Shown in pieces: positions 1 to 11,505 of a stretch of DNA of 39,481 nucleotides (position 1 is the stretch's first letter; each line of letters begins with the position of its first letter). The position numbers were made by a program, and so were the translations under genes. Under the pieces are notes generated by a model that was given only the letters and a program-made list of their open reading frames with translations, searched no databases and was not told the origin of the DNA. The stretch comes from Propionivibrio sp. (GTDB lineage: Bacteria; Pseudomonadota; Gammaproteobacteria; Burkholderiales; Rhodocyclaceae), in NCBI RefSeq assembly GCF_017995515.1, contig NZ_JAGOIT010000021.1, positions 1 through 39,481 of the forward strand. The letters run 5' to 3'.

Positions 1-181
1 TCTAGCACAACAGACGGGCGCATGGGCATCCTTTCTTATCGAAACTCGTTGAGATGATATTTAATCAAGAATAGAATTTCAAGAACTATTTTCGAGAATC
101 GCAACGCCTTGATTCGCGTGCCGCACTAAGTGCCCCGGCAGGCTTGTCGCAAACCTACGTTTTCAAGAAAAAGGAAACCGC

Positions 182-1302
182 ATGCCCCGTCGTTCGATCC
201 TGTCCGCCGCCGAGCGCGAAAGGCTACTGGCGTTGCCGGACACCAAGGAAGAGTCGATCCGTTACTACACGTTCAGCGAAAGCGACCTCTCCATCATCCG
301 GCAGCGACGCAGCCCGGCCAACCGTCTGGGCTTTGCCGTGCAGCTCTGGGGTCATCCTTGGCGTCGATGAGCTGCCGTTCCCACCCTTGCTGAAACTGGT
401 CGCCGATCAGCTTAAGGTCGGTGCCGAAAGCTGGGACGAGTACGGGCAGAGGGAGCAAGCCCGGCGCGAGCACCTGGTCGAACTGCAAACAGTGTTGGCT
501 TCCAGCCGTTCACGATGAGCCACTACCGGCAGGTCGTCCAGTTGCTGACCGAGCCGTTGTCGGAAGTGCATCGCCATCGCCTCGAGCCGGGATAGCGGCA
601 AGACGACCTGGCTGGCCCGGTTGCGCCAGTCACCGGCCAAGCCGAATTCGCGGCACATGCTGGAACACATCGAACGCCTCAAGGCGTGGCAGGCGCTCGA
701 CCTGCCTTCCGGCATCGAACGCCTGGTTCACCAGAACCGGCTGCTCAAGATCGCCCGCGAGGGCGGCCAGATGACGCCCGCCGACCTGGCCAAGTTCGAG
801 CCGCAGCGGCGCTACGGGAGCGGCCCAGGGCGGACGTTCTACACCAAGGTCGTGAACGTCGGTGTGCGCGACTCGACCTACGTGCTCGATGGCCTGCTGT
901 ACCACGAGTCCGACTTGCGGATCGAGGAACACTACACCGACACGGCGGGCTATACCGATCACGTCTTCGCGCTGATGCACCAGCTCGGTTTCCGCTTCGC
1001 ACCGCGCCGTGTTCTTCAACCGCCCGGGCGAAATCCGCGACCGCAGTTTCGAGCAGCAGCGCTACCGGGCCAGTGGCCTCAACCTTGTGACGGCGGTTGT
1101 TGTGTTGTGGAACACCGTCTACCTGGAGCGCGCAGCACTTGCCTTGCGTGGTCATGGTCGAGCCGTCGATGACGCCCTGTTGCAGTGCCTGTCTCCGCTT
1201 GGTTGGGAGCACATCAACCTGACCGGCGATTACCTCTGGCGCCGCAGCGCCAAGATCGGCGCGGGCAAGTTCAGGCCGCTACGACCGCTGCAAACGGCTT
1301 AG
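182..1302 (+). pseudogene. tnpA: Tn3-family transposase TnpA, multiply deleted relic
   Basis: Pieces of a Tn21/Tn5393-like TnpA (normally about 1000 residues) lie in order but in different frames. The N-terminus ([19 protein letters not shown]) starts at 182 and changes frame near 345, where [13 protein letters not shown] continues. A third piece ([18 protein letters not shown]) begins near 497. Residues resembling [14 protein letters not shown] follow from about 650, jumping directly from FEPQRRY to the C-terminal catalytic region ([26 protein letters not shown]). A last frameshift near 1008 leads to [20 protein letters not shown] and the natural C-terminus at 1302. At least three internal deletions remove most of the catalytic core, so it cannot be active. 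Tn3 identity is from family knowledge; deletions are judged from the usual TnpA order. Bases 1-181 before it are AT-rich and show no recognisable resolvase or intact gene. Confidence 0.85.
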
Positions 1303-1335
1303 CGTGCTTTATTTTCCGTTTTCTGAGACGACCAC
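1298..1335 (+). repeat. 38-bp terminal inverted repeat of the Tn3-family element
   Basis: The sequence reads inward, on the minus strand, as GTCGTCTCAGAAAACGG followed by AAAATAAAGCACGCTAAG, the terminal repeat of the Tn21 subgroup. It has one mismatch in the outermost G run. It overlaps the tnpA stop codon, as is normal at the tnpA-proximal end. It marks the right boundary of the old element; the partner repeat is not in the window. Confidence 0.85.
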
Positions 1336-1356
1336 CTTTAGGTGTGGCCTTGCCGT

Positions 1357-2424
1357 TCAGCCGATGAGCGCGACGGCCTTGATCTGCGCCCAGACGGCCA
1401 GGCCCGGCCGGAGTTCGAGCGCGGCGGCCGAGCGATGGGTGACGCGGGCGATCACGGTGGCTCCGCCGACGTCGAGGTGCACCAGCGCGAGCGCCGGGTG
1501 CGTATCGTCGGCGATGGCGACGACCGACGCCGGCAAAGTGTTCTGGATGCTGGTGCCTTCGCTTCGCTCGCGGGCGATGCTCACGTCGCGCGCGAGGATG
1601 CGTACGCGCGCCCGATGACCAATCGGATGCCCGCCATCGCGGAACCAGAGCCGGCCGCCCGGAAAACTCACGCAAGCCAGATGCCACTGCGGATCGCGCT
1701 CACTGACTACCGCGTCGATAACCACGCCGGCGTCTTCGCCGAGCCGGATCGGCAGGTCGATGCGGGCGAGCGTATCGACGAGCGGCCCGTTGGCGACGCA
1801 GCGGCCGTTGTCGAGGGCGACCAGATGGTCCGCCAGGCGCGCGACTTCGTCCGGCGAATGACTGACGTAGAGCACGGGAATGTCGAGCTCGTCGTGCAGC
1901 TTTTCAAGGTAGGGCAGGATTTCCTGTTTGCGCTTCAGATCAAGCGCGGCGAGCGGCTCGTCCATGAGCAGGATGCGCGGGCTGACGGCGAGCGCGCGGG
2001 CGATGCCGACGCGGCTCTTTTCGCCGCCAGAGAGTAGATCCGGCTTGCGGTCGAGCAGGGCCGCGATGCCGAGCAGTTCGATCGCCTGATCGAGGCTGAC
2101 GTGTTGCGCTGCAGTGCGCTTCATCCCGTAGCGCAGGTTGTCGAGCACGCTGAGGTGCGGGAACAGGCTGGCTTCCTGGAAGACGTAACCGAGTGGGCGC
2201 CGGTGCGTCGGCAGCCAGTGCGCGTCGTTCTGCCAGATCTCGCCGTCGACGGCGAGCCGGCCTTGCGGTGCACGTTCCAGCCCGGCGATGCAGCGCAGGA
2301 GCGTTGTTTTGCCCGAACCCGAATGGCCGAAGAGCGCGGTGACGCCGCGCTTGGGCAGCACGAGATCGACGTCGAGCGTAAAACCGGGCCAGTCGATGCG
2401 GAAGCACGCCTCAATGCCGCTCAT
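1357..2424 (-). CDS. modC: Molybdate ABC transporter ATP-binding protein ModC
   Basis: The 355-residue cytoplasmic ATPase powers molybdate import with ModB and ModA. Visible motifs are Walker A GHSGSGKT (33-40), Q-loop VFQEASLFPH (81-90), ABC signature LSGGEKSR (131-138), Walker B ILLMDEP (151-157) and the H-loop in YVSHSPDEV. The last roughly 65 residues form a molybdate-binding MOBE/TOBE-type domain (QNTLPASVVAIADDTHPALA), which separates ModC from other importer ATPases. ATG at 2424 starts 1 nt after the modB stop, so the two are surely co-transcribed and probably translationally coupled. Its stop lies only 21 bp from the Tn3 terminal repeat, so the operon's original 3' flank has been replaced. 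I see no good terminator there. Confidence 0.93.
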   Translation of the reverse strand: MSGIEACFRIDWPGFTLDVDLVLPKRGVTALFGHSGSGKTTLLRCIAGLERAPQGRLAVDGEIWQNDAHWLPTHRRPLGYVFQEASLFPHLSVLDNLRYGMKRTAAQHVSLDQAIELLGIAALLDRKPDLLSGGEKSRVGIARALAVSPRILLMDEPLAALDLKRKQEILPYLEKLHDELDIPVLYVSHSPDEVARLADHLVALDNGRCVANGPLVDTLARIDLPIRLGEDAGVVIDAVVSERDPQWHLACVSFPGGRLWFRDGGHPIGHRARVRILARDVSIARERSEGTSIQNTLPASVVAIADDTHPALALVHLDVGGATVIARVTHRSAAALELRPGLAVWAQIKAVALIG

Positions 2425-2425
2425 C

Positions 2426-3103
2426 TCAGGCGCCTTTCTTCGTGCCAGGCCGCCAGGCGTAGAGTACGAGCAGGACGAGGAAAGAGAAGACCAGCATCAC
2501 GGCCGAGAGGCGGTGTGCCTGCGCGTACTCCATCGCCTCGACGTGGTCGTAGATCTGCACCGAAGCGACGCGTGTCACGCCCGGCAGGTTGCCGCCGATC
2601 ATCAGGACGACGCCGAATTCGCCGACCGTATGGGCAAACGTGAGGATGGAAGCAGTGAGGAAACCCGGTCGCGCAAGCGGCACTGCGACGCTAAAGAAGG
2701 CGTCGAGCGGCGAAGCGCGCAGCGTCGCGGCGACTTCCAGCGGTCGCTCGCCGATGCCCTCGAACGCCGTCTGTAGCGGTTGCACCATGAACGGCAGCGA
2801 GTAAAACACCGAGGCGACGACCAATCCCCAGAAGGTGAACGGCAGTCGGCCGAGGCCGAGCGACTCGGTGAACTGGCCGACCGGCCCGTGCGGTCCCATC
2901 GTGATCAACAGGTAGAAACCGAGCACCGACGGCGGCAGCACGAGCGGCAAAGCAACGACAGCGGCGACCGGTCCTTTCCACCATGCCTTGCTGCGTGCCA
3001 GCCACCAGGCGATCGGCGTGCCGATCAGCAGGAGGATGGCCGTCACCGTCGCGGCGAGGCGAACGGTAAGCCAGAGGGCCTGGAGATCGTCGGGATTGAG
3101 CAT
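2426..3103 (-). CDS. modB: Molybdate ABC transporter permease ModB
   Basis: The 225-residue inner-membrane protein has about five hydrophobic segments. It carries the binding-protein-dependent permease (EAA) loop, [20 protein letters not shown], in its second half, where it contacts the ModC ATPase. The following [15 protein letters not shown] stretch is characteristic of ModB/CysT-type permeases. Length matches ModB (about 225-230). It sits between modA (49 bp upstream) and modC (1 nt downstream) in one minus-strand operon. The gene order modA-modB-modC makes molybdate (or tungstate) the likely substrate; sequence alone cannot choose between these two oxyanions. Confidence 0.93.
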   Translation of the reverse strand: MLNPDDLQALWLTVRLAATVTAILLLIGTPIAWWLARSKAWWKGPVAAVVALPLVLPPSVLGFYLLITMGPHGPVGQFTESLGLGRLPFTFWGLVVASVFYSLPFMVQPLQTAFEGIGERPLEVAATLRASPLDAFFSVAVPLARPGFLTASILTFAHTVGEFGVVLMIGGNLPGVTRVASVQIYDHVEAMEYAQAHRLSAVMLVFSFLVLLVLYAWRPGTKKGA

Positions 3104-3152
3104 CGAGTGCGGTTGCTGGTGGCAGGGGTAGGCGGGTTGGTCAGCCGGGTTT

Positions 3153-5674
<2,522 letters not shown>

Positions 5675-5757
5675 GGTAGATGGCTTCCTAAAAAGAGATT
5701 GGTCTGGGCATTGCAAAGGGCGCACAGCGACGATCTTGCTCATGACTCGGGCTATAA

Positions 5758-5786
5758 ATTATCGGTGTGCTGTGCCGAGTCAGCAA
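5758..5786 (-). promoter_or_regulatory. Candidate sigma-70 promoter for the FGGY kinase
   Basis: On the minus strand TTGCTG (5786-5781) is followed after exactly 17 bp by GATAAT (5763-5758), a good -10 match with a half-matched -35. A start near 5750 would give a leader of about 75 nt ending in the AGGAAG ribosome site. It is a pattern match only. Confidence 0.35.
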
Positions 5787-5945
5787 CCCGATATTCTACC
5801 GGGCACGGGGCGTGCGGAAGTAGGGGCTTTTCAGCCGATGTTTGTGAGGATTCTGTCGGGACGGCCCGACGGTGTCGGGCGAGGCCTACCGAAATGCTCC
5901 TGCTCCGAAAGAATCGGTGCAATTCCGCTTCGCTGCATTGACACC

Positions 5946-7211
5946 CTACGGTGCCTTCGTATCCTGCACGGTGCCCGGTGTCGTCAATGCGTTGATGTCT
6001 CGTACCAGCCATTCCTTCTGCGCAATGGCAACCGCCTCGTGACTGCGGCCGACGATGTGTTCGTACACATTTGGCGCCGTTGCTCCCTCGGTGCTGATCA
6101 GCAGCACGCACGAATCGACATTCAGGCCGGCTTTGTTTCTCCATTCGGGGTTGGCCAGCAGGGCTTTCAGCGCGGCAAAGCCGGCGACGGCGGACTCGCC
6201 AGCGACGACCGGGATATCGCCATGTCTACCGGCCGCCAGTTCCCGCATCGCCTCCTCGGCCTCGGTGTCGCTGATCGTCATGAAGAGGTCAACGGTCGGT
6301 TGCAGGAAACGCCACGCCAGCGGCGACACCTCACCGCACGCGAGGCCAGCCATGACCGAATCGGTGCTGCCGGTAGCACGCGTCGGTTGGCCGTGCGCAG
6401 CGCTCTGATAGAGGCAGTCGGCCTGCTCGGGTTCGACGACGATGAAGGTAGGGCGGTCTTCGCCGTAGCGCTCCCAAAAATGGCTGACGACGCCCGCCGC
6501 AAGCCCGCCGACGCCGCCTTGCAGGAAGACGTGGGTGTAGGGGCATTCTCCATCGGGTGCGTTTTCGAGAACTTCTTCGGCGATCACGCCGTAGCCCTGC
6601 ATGACGTCGCGCGGCACCGCCTCGTAGCCGTCGTACGAGGTGTCGGAGACGACATCCCAGCCGTTGGCCTGCGCCAGGCGTTCGGCTTCCCGCACCGAGT
6701 CGTCGTAGTTGCCGGCGATGCGCACGATCTCGGCACCGAACGCGGCGATGGCGTCTTCGCGTTCCATGCTCACGTTGGCGTGGAGAACGATGACGCAACG
6801 GCAGCCGACGCTCTGCGCGGCAGCGGCCAGCGCACGGCCGTGGTTGCCGTCAGTGGCGCTGGTAACGACGAAGTCGTGCAGCGCGGCTGCATGCGCACCG
6901 GCGAACAGGTCGGCGGCGGTCCAGTGACGGTCGGGCCAGCGGCGCTGGATGAGCAGGATCAGCGCGTTGGGTGCGCCAAGCACCTTGAAGCTTCCCAAAG
7001 CCGAGCGTTTGGACTCGTCCTTCAGTGTGATGGTGCTGACACCGAGCGCCGCGGCCAGACCGTTCAGTGACCATGCGGGGGTGGAATGGGGTGAAAGACG
7101 GTTCCAGGTGGATAGCCGAATGCGCGCCTGATGGCCGGCGGTGAGGTTCAGAATCGCTTGCAGGCCGATGTCGTAGGGACGGCGTTGGGCCAGAGGGTTG
7201 AGGAAGCGCAT
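5946..7211 (-). CDS. dpaL: Diaminopropionate ammonia-lyase
   Basis: This PLP enzyme (421 residues) converts 2,3-diaminopropionate to pyruvate and ammonia. It belongs to fold type II, like threonine dehydratase. The Schiff-base lysine sits in SALGSFKVLGA (K76), matching the position in E. coli YgeX/DpaL. Other marks are TSATDGNHGRALAAAAQ (the substrate and PLP-ring segment), the glycine-rich phosphate loop FLQGGVGGLAAGV, and VVAGESAVAGFAAL. ATG at 7211 is used; no clear ribosome site precedes it. It lies 73 bp behind hipA on the same strand and could be read through from it. It has no catabolic partners here (no ygeW, ygeY or hydantoinase genes), unlike the enterobacterial cluster. Confidence 0.88.
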   Translation of the reverse strand: MRFLNPLAQRRPYDIGLQAILNLTAGHQARIRLSTWNRLSPHSTPAWSLNGLAAALGVSTITLKDESKRSALGSFKVLGAPNALILLIQRRWPDRHWTAADLFAGAHAAALHDFVVTSATDGNHGRALAAAAQSVGCRCVIVLHANVSMEREDAIAAFGAEIVRIAGNYDDSVREAERLAQANGWDVVSDTSYDGYEAVPRDVMQGYGVIAEEVLENAPDGECPYTHVFLQGGVGGLAAGVVSHFWERYGEDRPTFIVVEPEQADCLYQSAAHGQPTRATGSTDSVMAGLACGEVSPLAWRFLQPTVDLFMTISDTEAEEAMRELAAGRHGDIPVVAGESAVAGFAALKALLANPEWRNKAGLNVDSCVLLISTEGATAPNVYEHIVGRSHEAVAIAQKEWLVRDINALTTPGTVQDTKAP

Positions 7212-7284
7212 GATTGATCTGGATATCTGGGTGTCAAGGAGAATGCGATAGTTGTGAGGTCGGCGCTGAATCAGGAGGGGCTGC

Positions 7285-8565
7285 TCAGACGACCTCGGGA
7301 AAGTCGTTGCGAATCCGTATCATCTCGTCCGGCGGCAACCCGGCGGTTTCCGCGAACCCGGGCCAGCGTCGGACGGCTTCGACTACAGTGGTGATGATCC
7401 GTCGATAGCCGGGAATCAGGAAACGGTCGCCAACGGCTTCCAGATCTGCCCGCGTGATGCCCTGGAACTTGCCATTCACCGACATCAGGTGCTGGTACGT
7501 CCATTCGCCCTTGGGGTTGTAGGCGTGCGTGACGTCGTACGCCGGCGAGAGGCGCCATTGGCCGGACTCGTCCATCAGGAAGGAGAGGTTCTTGGTGTGG
7601 TCGTCGCAGTTGGCGGCCAGCACGTTGAAGACCATGCGCCGGAAGCCTTCCTCAAGCGCGGATTCCGGCAGCCTGAGCGCGCGAATGGCCTGGAAATACT
7701 GGTTGTAGTCGTGCGTGCTGCGCTGCTTGAAGTCGAGGTGCTGCATCGCGCACAGGGTCTGGATGTGCTGCTTGGCGCCGTTCTGGCGGTCGAAGCGGCG
7801 CGTCATGAAGTGCGCGCGGCCGTTTTCTTCGAGCAGGCGGCTCTCGAACATCCCGATGCCGGCGGACAACGCCATCAGGTAGTAGGCGTACTCAATGCGT
7901 CCGTAGAAGCCGCCGGTGCCGAGCTCGCTGTCCTTGCCGACACCGTCGAGCTTGAGCAGCCAGTAGTCGAAGCCGGGATCGGCCGGCAGTTGCCCGGAGC
8001 GGATCTCATGCGTCTTCGGATTCCAGGCGATGACGGCTTTGGCGCGCGCGCCGCCGGCCGAGGTGCCGACCTGGATCAGGTTGGTGATCGCCGCCTCCGT
8101 CTCGCGGTCGCCGTCGAACTTGCCGGAGAGCGCGTTACGGGCGCTGACCACCAGCCGCGAGATGGCGACCGCCGTCGCCTTGCGATGACGCGGCCCGCGC
8201 GTCGGCTTGAATTCGAGCGCGCCCATGCCGCGCGCGCCGAGGTAGGCGAGCCGGTCGAGCGGCGTGATCGCCGACTTGGGCACGCCTTCGCGCGCCATCC
8301 AGGCGTCGATCAGCGCGTTGCCGAAGTCGTCGGGCAGGGCGTCGGCGAGCATCGCCGGCAGACGTTTGTAGGTGGCTTCGGGCAGGAGCGGAAACACGTG
8401 CAGCGACTGGCTGACCGGCATGGTCAGCGGCGCGAGCTCGATGCCGCGCGCCTGCCACTTCGGGTCGTATTCAAAGACGTAGTAGCCGAGGCCGGGGTCA
8501 ATGGAGACGCCGCCGACGGTGGCGCCCCAGGCGCGGACTTCGATGAGATCGACCGGGCGATACAT
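7285..8565 (-). CDS. hipA: HipA-family serine/threonine kinase toxin
   Basis: The 426-residue toxin kinase belongs to the HipBA class; the E. coli relative phosphorylates glutamyl-tRNA synthetase, though the target here is unknown. The N-terminal HipA domain (1-110) contains LPDDFGNALIDAWMAREG. The glycine-rich ATP loop is TSAGGARAKAVIAW (168-181), FMTRRFDR lies at 253-260, the catalytic loop NCDDHTKN at 319-326 has D321, H323 and N326, and the metal-binding aspartate is in SPAYDV (D344). All catalytic residues are present, so the kinase appears intact. ATG at 8565 follows the hipB stop by 3 nt with GAGGAATAAG as ribosome site, giving the standard antitoxin-first operon. Confidence 0.92.
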   Translation of the reverse strand: MYRPVDLIEVRAWGATVGGVSIDPGLGYYVFEYDPKWQARGIELAPLTMPVSQSLHVFPLLPEATYKRLPAMLADALPDDFGNALIDAWMAREGVPKSAITPLDRLAYLGARGMGALEFKPTRGPRHRKATAVAISRLVVSARNALSGKFDGDRETEAAITNLIQVGTSAGGARAKAVIAWNPKTHEIRSGQLPADPGFDYWLLKLDGVGKDSELGTGGFYGRIEYAYYLMALSAGIGMFESRLLEENGRAHFMTRRFDRQNGAKQHIQTLCAMQHLDFKQRSTHDYNQYFQAIRALRLPESALEEGFRRMVFNVLAANCDDHTKNLSFLMDESGQWRLSPAYDVTHAYNPKGEWTYQHLMSVNGKFQGITRADLEAVGDRFLIPGYRRIITTVVEAVRRWPGFAETAGLPPDEMIRIRNDFPEVV

Positions 8566-8568
8566 GGC

Positions 8569-8895
8569 TTATTCCTCTTCCTTGCGCTTGCGCGGTCGAT
8601 AGACGCGCTGTCGTGGCGCCGCCTTGGCGCGCGCCTTCAGGAGTTGCATCGGGCTGACGCTCACCTTGGGTGCGAGCGCCTCCAGCCAGTCGGTCCGTCC
8701 GAGTGCGCGCGCGACCTTGATCAGTGTCTTGACCGACGAACCCTTGCCGCCTTCAAGGTTCTTCAAAGCGCCAACGCTCACGCCGGCGCGCTCGGCGAGT
8801 TCGAGTTGTTCCTGGTTAGCGCGAATCCGCATCGCCCGGAATTGTTCGCCGAGATAGCTTTCCCAGTCTTCGGTTGGGGAGTTCGTCAATTCCAT
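8569..8895 (-). CDS. hipB: HipB-type XRE antitoxin
   Basis: This 108-residue DNA-binding antitoxin pairs with the downstream kinase. A helix-turn-helix of Cro/CI type spans about residues 14-70 (FRAMRIRANQEQLELAERAG, VSVGALKNLEGGKGSSVKTL). The C-terminal tail is very basic then acidic (RQRVYRPRKRKEEE), and may contact DNA or be a proteolysis tail. ATG at 8895 has no visible Shine-Dalgarno and lies inside an AT-rich inverted repeat (8894-8938). HipB probably represses its own promoter there, and the message may have an unusually short or weak leader. It is expected to neutralise HipA by binding it and to autoregulate, as in the family. Confidence 0.9.
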   Translation of the reverse strand: MELTNSPTEDWESYLGEQFRAMRIRANQEQLELAERAGVSVGALKNLEGGKGSSVKTLIKVARALGRTDWLEALAPKVSVSPMQLLKARAKAAPRQRVYRPRKRKEEE

Positions 8896-8938
8896 AAAAT
8901 ATATAAAAGCGCCTTTAATGAGTGTTGATATATTTTAT
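8894..8938 (-). promoter_or_regulatory. Candidate hipBA operator, paired AT-rich arms
   Basis: ATAAAATATAT at 8894-8904 and its exact reverse complement ATATATTTTAT at 8928-8938 form 11-bp arms with centres 34 bp apart. Between them AAAGCGCCTTT is a near-perfect smaller dyad. The left arm overlaps the hipB start codon and the right arm overlaps TATAAA, a likely -10 element. Two HipB dimers could bind here and block transcription. Function is inferred from position. Confidence 0.6.
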
Positions 8939-9087
8939 AGACTGAATTGTAGCTATTAAAACAATGAATTCAATCCGGTCAACAATCGAAGCAACCGTTT
9001 ATTTACATGCGCCTGCGCGCCGTTACACATGACTTTCTTCAAACAGCGGCCAGTCTTTCTTTCCAGGTCCGACATTTGCCAAGGGAG

Positions 9088-9106
9088 ACTTGAACCGACT
9101 TCAAGT
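9088..9106. promoter_or_regulatory. Small dyad upstream of pta
   Basis: ACTTGAA and TTCAAGT are separated by 5 bp, about 100 bp before the pta start. They sit in the 310-bp region between the divergent hipB and pta genes. It could be an operator, but nothing identifies a regulator. The rest of 8940-9205 shows no convincing element beyond hip promoter sequences. Confidence 0.25.
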
Positions 9107-9205
9107 AAACTTGTCGCCGTGGCCTAAACCAGTACGACGAAATTCACGTTTTTTCCGTACTCGCTGCCGAACGATCGAGACATTTTCAGCGAAAGAGAGC
9201 AATAG

Positions 9206-11275
9206 ATGACTTCCGGTTTCACGCAAACCTTCCTGGTAACCCCGGCGCGGCAGGCCGTCGGATTGACGTCGGTGGCGCTCGGCATCGTGCGCGCCCTGCA
9301 ACGGCTGGGCGTTGACGCCGGCTTCGCCAAGCCGGTCGACCAGGACATTACCGACAACTCGGAGTTTTTCGCGCGCACGCTCTTCCAGTTGCCCGTGCCC
9401 GAACCGCTCTCGTTGCAGGAGACCGCCGAGCGCATCGCCGCCAATCAGTCGAGCGAATTGATGGAGGACATCGTCACGCTGTGCATGCGCGCGGGTGAGG
9501 GCACCAGCGTGCTGATCGTCGAGGGGCTGCACACCGATTCATCGCATTCGTTCGCGTCACAACTCAACGTCGACATCGCCAGCAGCCTCAAGGCCGACGT
9601 GATCGTCGTTGCTGACGCGTCGGTGCCGAACGCGGTTGCCGACCTGCGCCTCAACATCAGCCAGTTCAAGAACGAGGGGTGCCGCGTCGCCGGCGTCATC
9701 TTCAACAAGGCGCCGGAAGGCTTCGACGTCGAGGAAGCCAAGCGCTGCCTCGGCAAGACGCGCATCTGGGGCGTCATCCGCAACAACCCGGTTTTCCGCT
9801 CGCCGCGCACGCTCGACATCGCCCATCACCTGAACGCCGAAGTCGTATCGGCCGGTGAAATCGCCACGCGGCGCGTGCATGAGACCTTGATCGCGGCGCG
9901 CTCGGTCGCCGAAACGATCCCGCGCCTGCGCCCCGGCACCCTGATTGCCACCTCGGGCGACCGCGACGACATCATCCTCGCCTCGGCGCTCGCCGCCAGC
10001 CGCGGCGTCGAACTCGCCGGACTGCTGCTCACACACTCGACGTCGATCACGCCGCAAGTCATGGAACTCGCCGCGCCGGCGCTCAACACCGGCCTGCCGA
10101 TCCTGCGCACGGAAGGCGACAGCTTCGTCACGGCCGGGCGCATCAGCAACCTGCCCGACGCCGTGCCGCATGAAGACCTCGCGCGCATGAACACGGTGCT
10201 CGACGCGATCGCCGAGCAGCTCGATACGCAGACGATTTCCGCATCGTTCCATATTCCGGAGACGACCAAGCTCTCGCCGCCAGCCTTCCGCTACCAGCTC
10301 ATCCAGAAGGCGCGTTCCTCCGTCAAGCGGATCGTGCTGCCCGAAGGCGAGGAACCGCGCACGGTGCGCGCTGCCATCATCTGCGAGGAGAAAGGCATCG
10401 CCCGCTGCGTGCTGCTCGGCAAGCGCGAAGCGATCGAGGGCGTCGCTGCGTCGCAGGGCATTACCTTGCCGTCATCGATCGAAATCCTCGATCCCGACGC
10501 GATTCGCGGCCAATACATCGCGCCGATGGTCGAGCTGCGCAAGTCCAAGGGACTCACCGTCCAGCAGGCCGAGGCGCTGCTCGAAGACACCGTGATGCTC
10601 GGCACCATGATGCTGGCGGTCGATGAGGTCGACGGCCTCGTCTCCGGCGCGATCCACACGACAGCAAGCACCGTGCGGCCGGCGTTGCAGCTGATCAAGA
10701 CGGCGCACGGCTCGTCGATCGTCTCTTCGGTCTTCTTCATGCTCATGCCCGATCAGGTGCTTGTTTATGGCGACTGCGCGATCAACCCGGCGCCGACCGC
10801 CGCGCAACTGGCCGAAATCGCCAGGCAGAGCGCCGACAGTGCGGCCGCCTTCGGCATCACACCCAAGGTCGCGATGATCAGCTATAGCACCGGTGTTTCC
10901 GGCGCCGGCGAGGACGTCGAGAAGGTGCGCGAGGCAACCGGGATCGCGCACGCCAAGTACCCGGAGCTGGTGCTCGACGGCCCGCTGCAGTACGACGCCG
11001 CCTCGGTCATCGAAGTCGGCCGGCAGAAGGCGCCGGACAGCCCGGTGGCGGGGCAGGCGACGGTTTTCGTCTTCCCCGACCTCAACACCGGCAACACGAC
11101 GTACAAAGCGGTTCAGCGCAGCGCCAACGTCGTCTCCGTCGGCCCGATGCTGCAAGGCCTGCGCAAGCCGGTAAACGACCTCTCGCGCGGTGCGCTGGTC
11201 GATGACATCGTATTCACCATCGCGCTGACCGCCATCCAGGCGCAGCAGATCGTGAAGGATAGCGCGGCGACGTAG
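9206..11275 (+). CDS. pta: Phosphate acetyltransferase, long three-domain form
   Basis: The enzyme interconverts acetyl-CoA plus phosphate and acetyl phosphate plus CoA in the cytoplasm. At 689 residues it is the long form. The N-terminal BioD-like P-loop-derived domain has VGLTSVALGIVRALQRLG (18-35) and VLIVEGLH. A central DRTGG-type domain follows (about 215-335). The C-terminal catalytic PTA/PTB domain starts near 360 (RSSVKRIVLPEGEEPRTVRA), with DGLVSGAIHTTASTVRPALQ, SYSTGVSGAGEDVEKV and DGPLQYDAAS. ATG at 9206 follows a GAGAG sequence 7-11 nt upstream. Its usual partner ackA is not on either side, so acetate kinase must be elsewhere or absent. Confidence 0.93.
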   Translation: MTSGFTQTFLVTPARQAVGLTSVALGIVRALQRLGVDAGFAKPVDQDITDNSEFFARTLFQLPVPEPLSLQETAERIAANQSSELMEDIVTLCMRAGEGTSVLIVEGLHTDSSHSFASQLNVDIASSLKADVIVVADASVPNAVADLRLNISQFKNEGCRVAGVIFNKAPEGFDVEEAKRCLGKTRIWGVIRNNPVFRSPRTLDIAHHLNAEVVSAGEIATRRVHETLIAARSVAETIPRLRPGTLIATSGDRDDIILASALAASRGVELAGLLLTHSTSITPQVMELAAPALNTGLPILRTEGDSFVTAGRISNLPDAVPHEDLARMNTVLDAIAEQLDTQTISASFHIPETTKLSPPAFRYQLIQKARSSVKRIVLPEGEEPRTVRAAIICEEKGIARCVLLGKREAIEGVAASQGITLPSSIEILDPDAIRGQYIAPMVELRKSKGLTVQQAEALLEDTVMLGTMMLAVDEVDGLVSGAIHTTASTVRPALQLIKTAHGSSIVSSVFFMLMPDQVLVYGDCAINPAPTAAQLAEIARQSADSAAAFGITPKVAMISYSTGVSGAGEDVEKVREATGIAHAKYPELVLDGPLQYDAASVIEVGRQKAPDSPVAGQATVFVFPDLNTGNTTYKAVQRSANVVSVGPMLQGLRKPVNDLSRGALVDDIVFTIALTAIQAQQIVKDSAAT

Positions 11276-11304
11276 GAATTCGACCAAACAGACAGGAATG
11301 AAGC

Positions 11305-11361
11305 AAAAACAGGCGTGTCAAGACTTGACTTATTAACAGTTTCTGATCCGCGCCTGTTTTT
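11305..11361 (+). terminator. Probable intrinsic terminator of pta, with nested dyad
   Basis: AAAAACAGGCG (11305-11315) pairs with CGCCTGTTTTT (11351-11361), giving an 11-bp stem whose A and T ends serve termination in either direction. The 35-nt loop itself holds the perfect dyad GTCAAG-A-CTTGAC (11317-11329). It starts 29 bp after the pta stop. Confidence 0.6.
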
Positions 11362-11428
11362 CCAGACAGAACAAGGGGTTATCGACTGTAATTTTTCTGC
11401 AAACAGGTATTTTGTTTGAAATCAACGA

Positions 11429-11457
11429 GTTGCGGTTTTGCTTAACAAAACCGCAAC
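11429..11457. repeat. Perfect 12-bp hairpin between pta and the terB-like gene
   Basis: GTTGCGGTTTTG (11429-11440) and CAAAACCGCAAC (11446-11457) are exact complements around the loop CTTAA. No T-run follows on either strand, so it is not a normal terminator. It lies 60 bp from a DnaA-box pair in the 446-bp stretch between pta and the next gene. Confidence 0.6.
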
Positions 11458-11505
11458 GTAACTGAAACCCTTGCCAGGCGGGCATTTCATCCTTCCTTAC
11501 AGGAT

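Noticed and set aside
1-181. Possible resolvase or res site left of the Tn3 relic
   Set aside because: I searched for resolvase C-terminal motifs and paired res subsites; only AT-rich sequence was found.
5675-5945. Possible riboswitch in the gap between kinase and dpaL
   Set aside because: The region has small GC-rich dyads but no arrangement matching a riboswitch class that I know.
7489-8928. Plus-strand open frame opposite hipA and hipB
   Set aside because: It is antisense to intact hipBA, and the translation lacks domain features.
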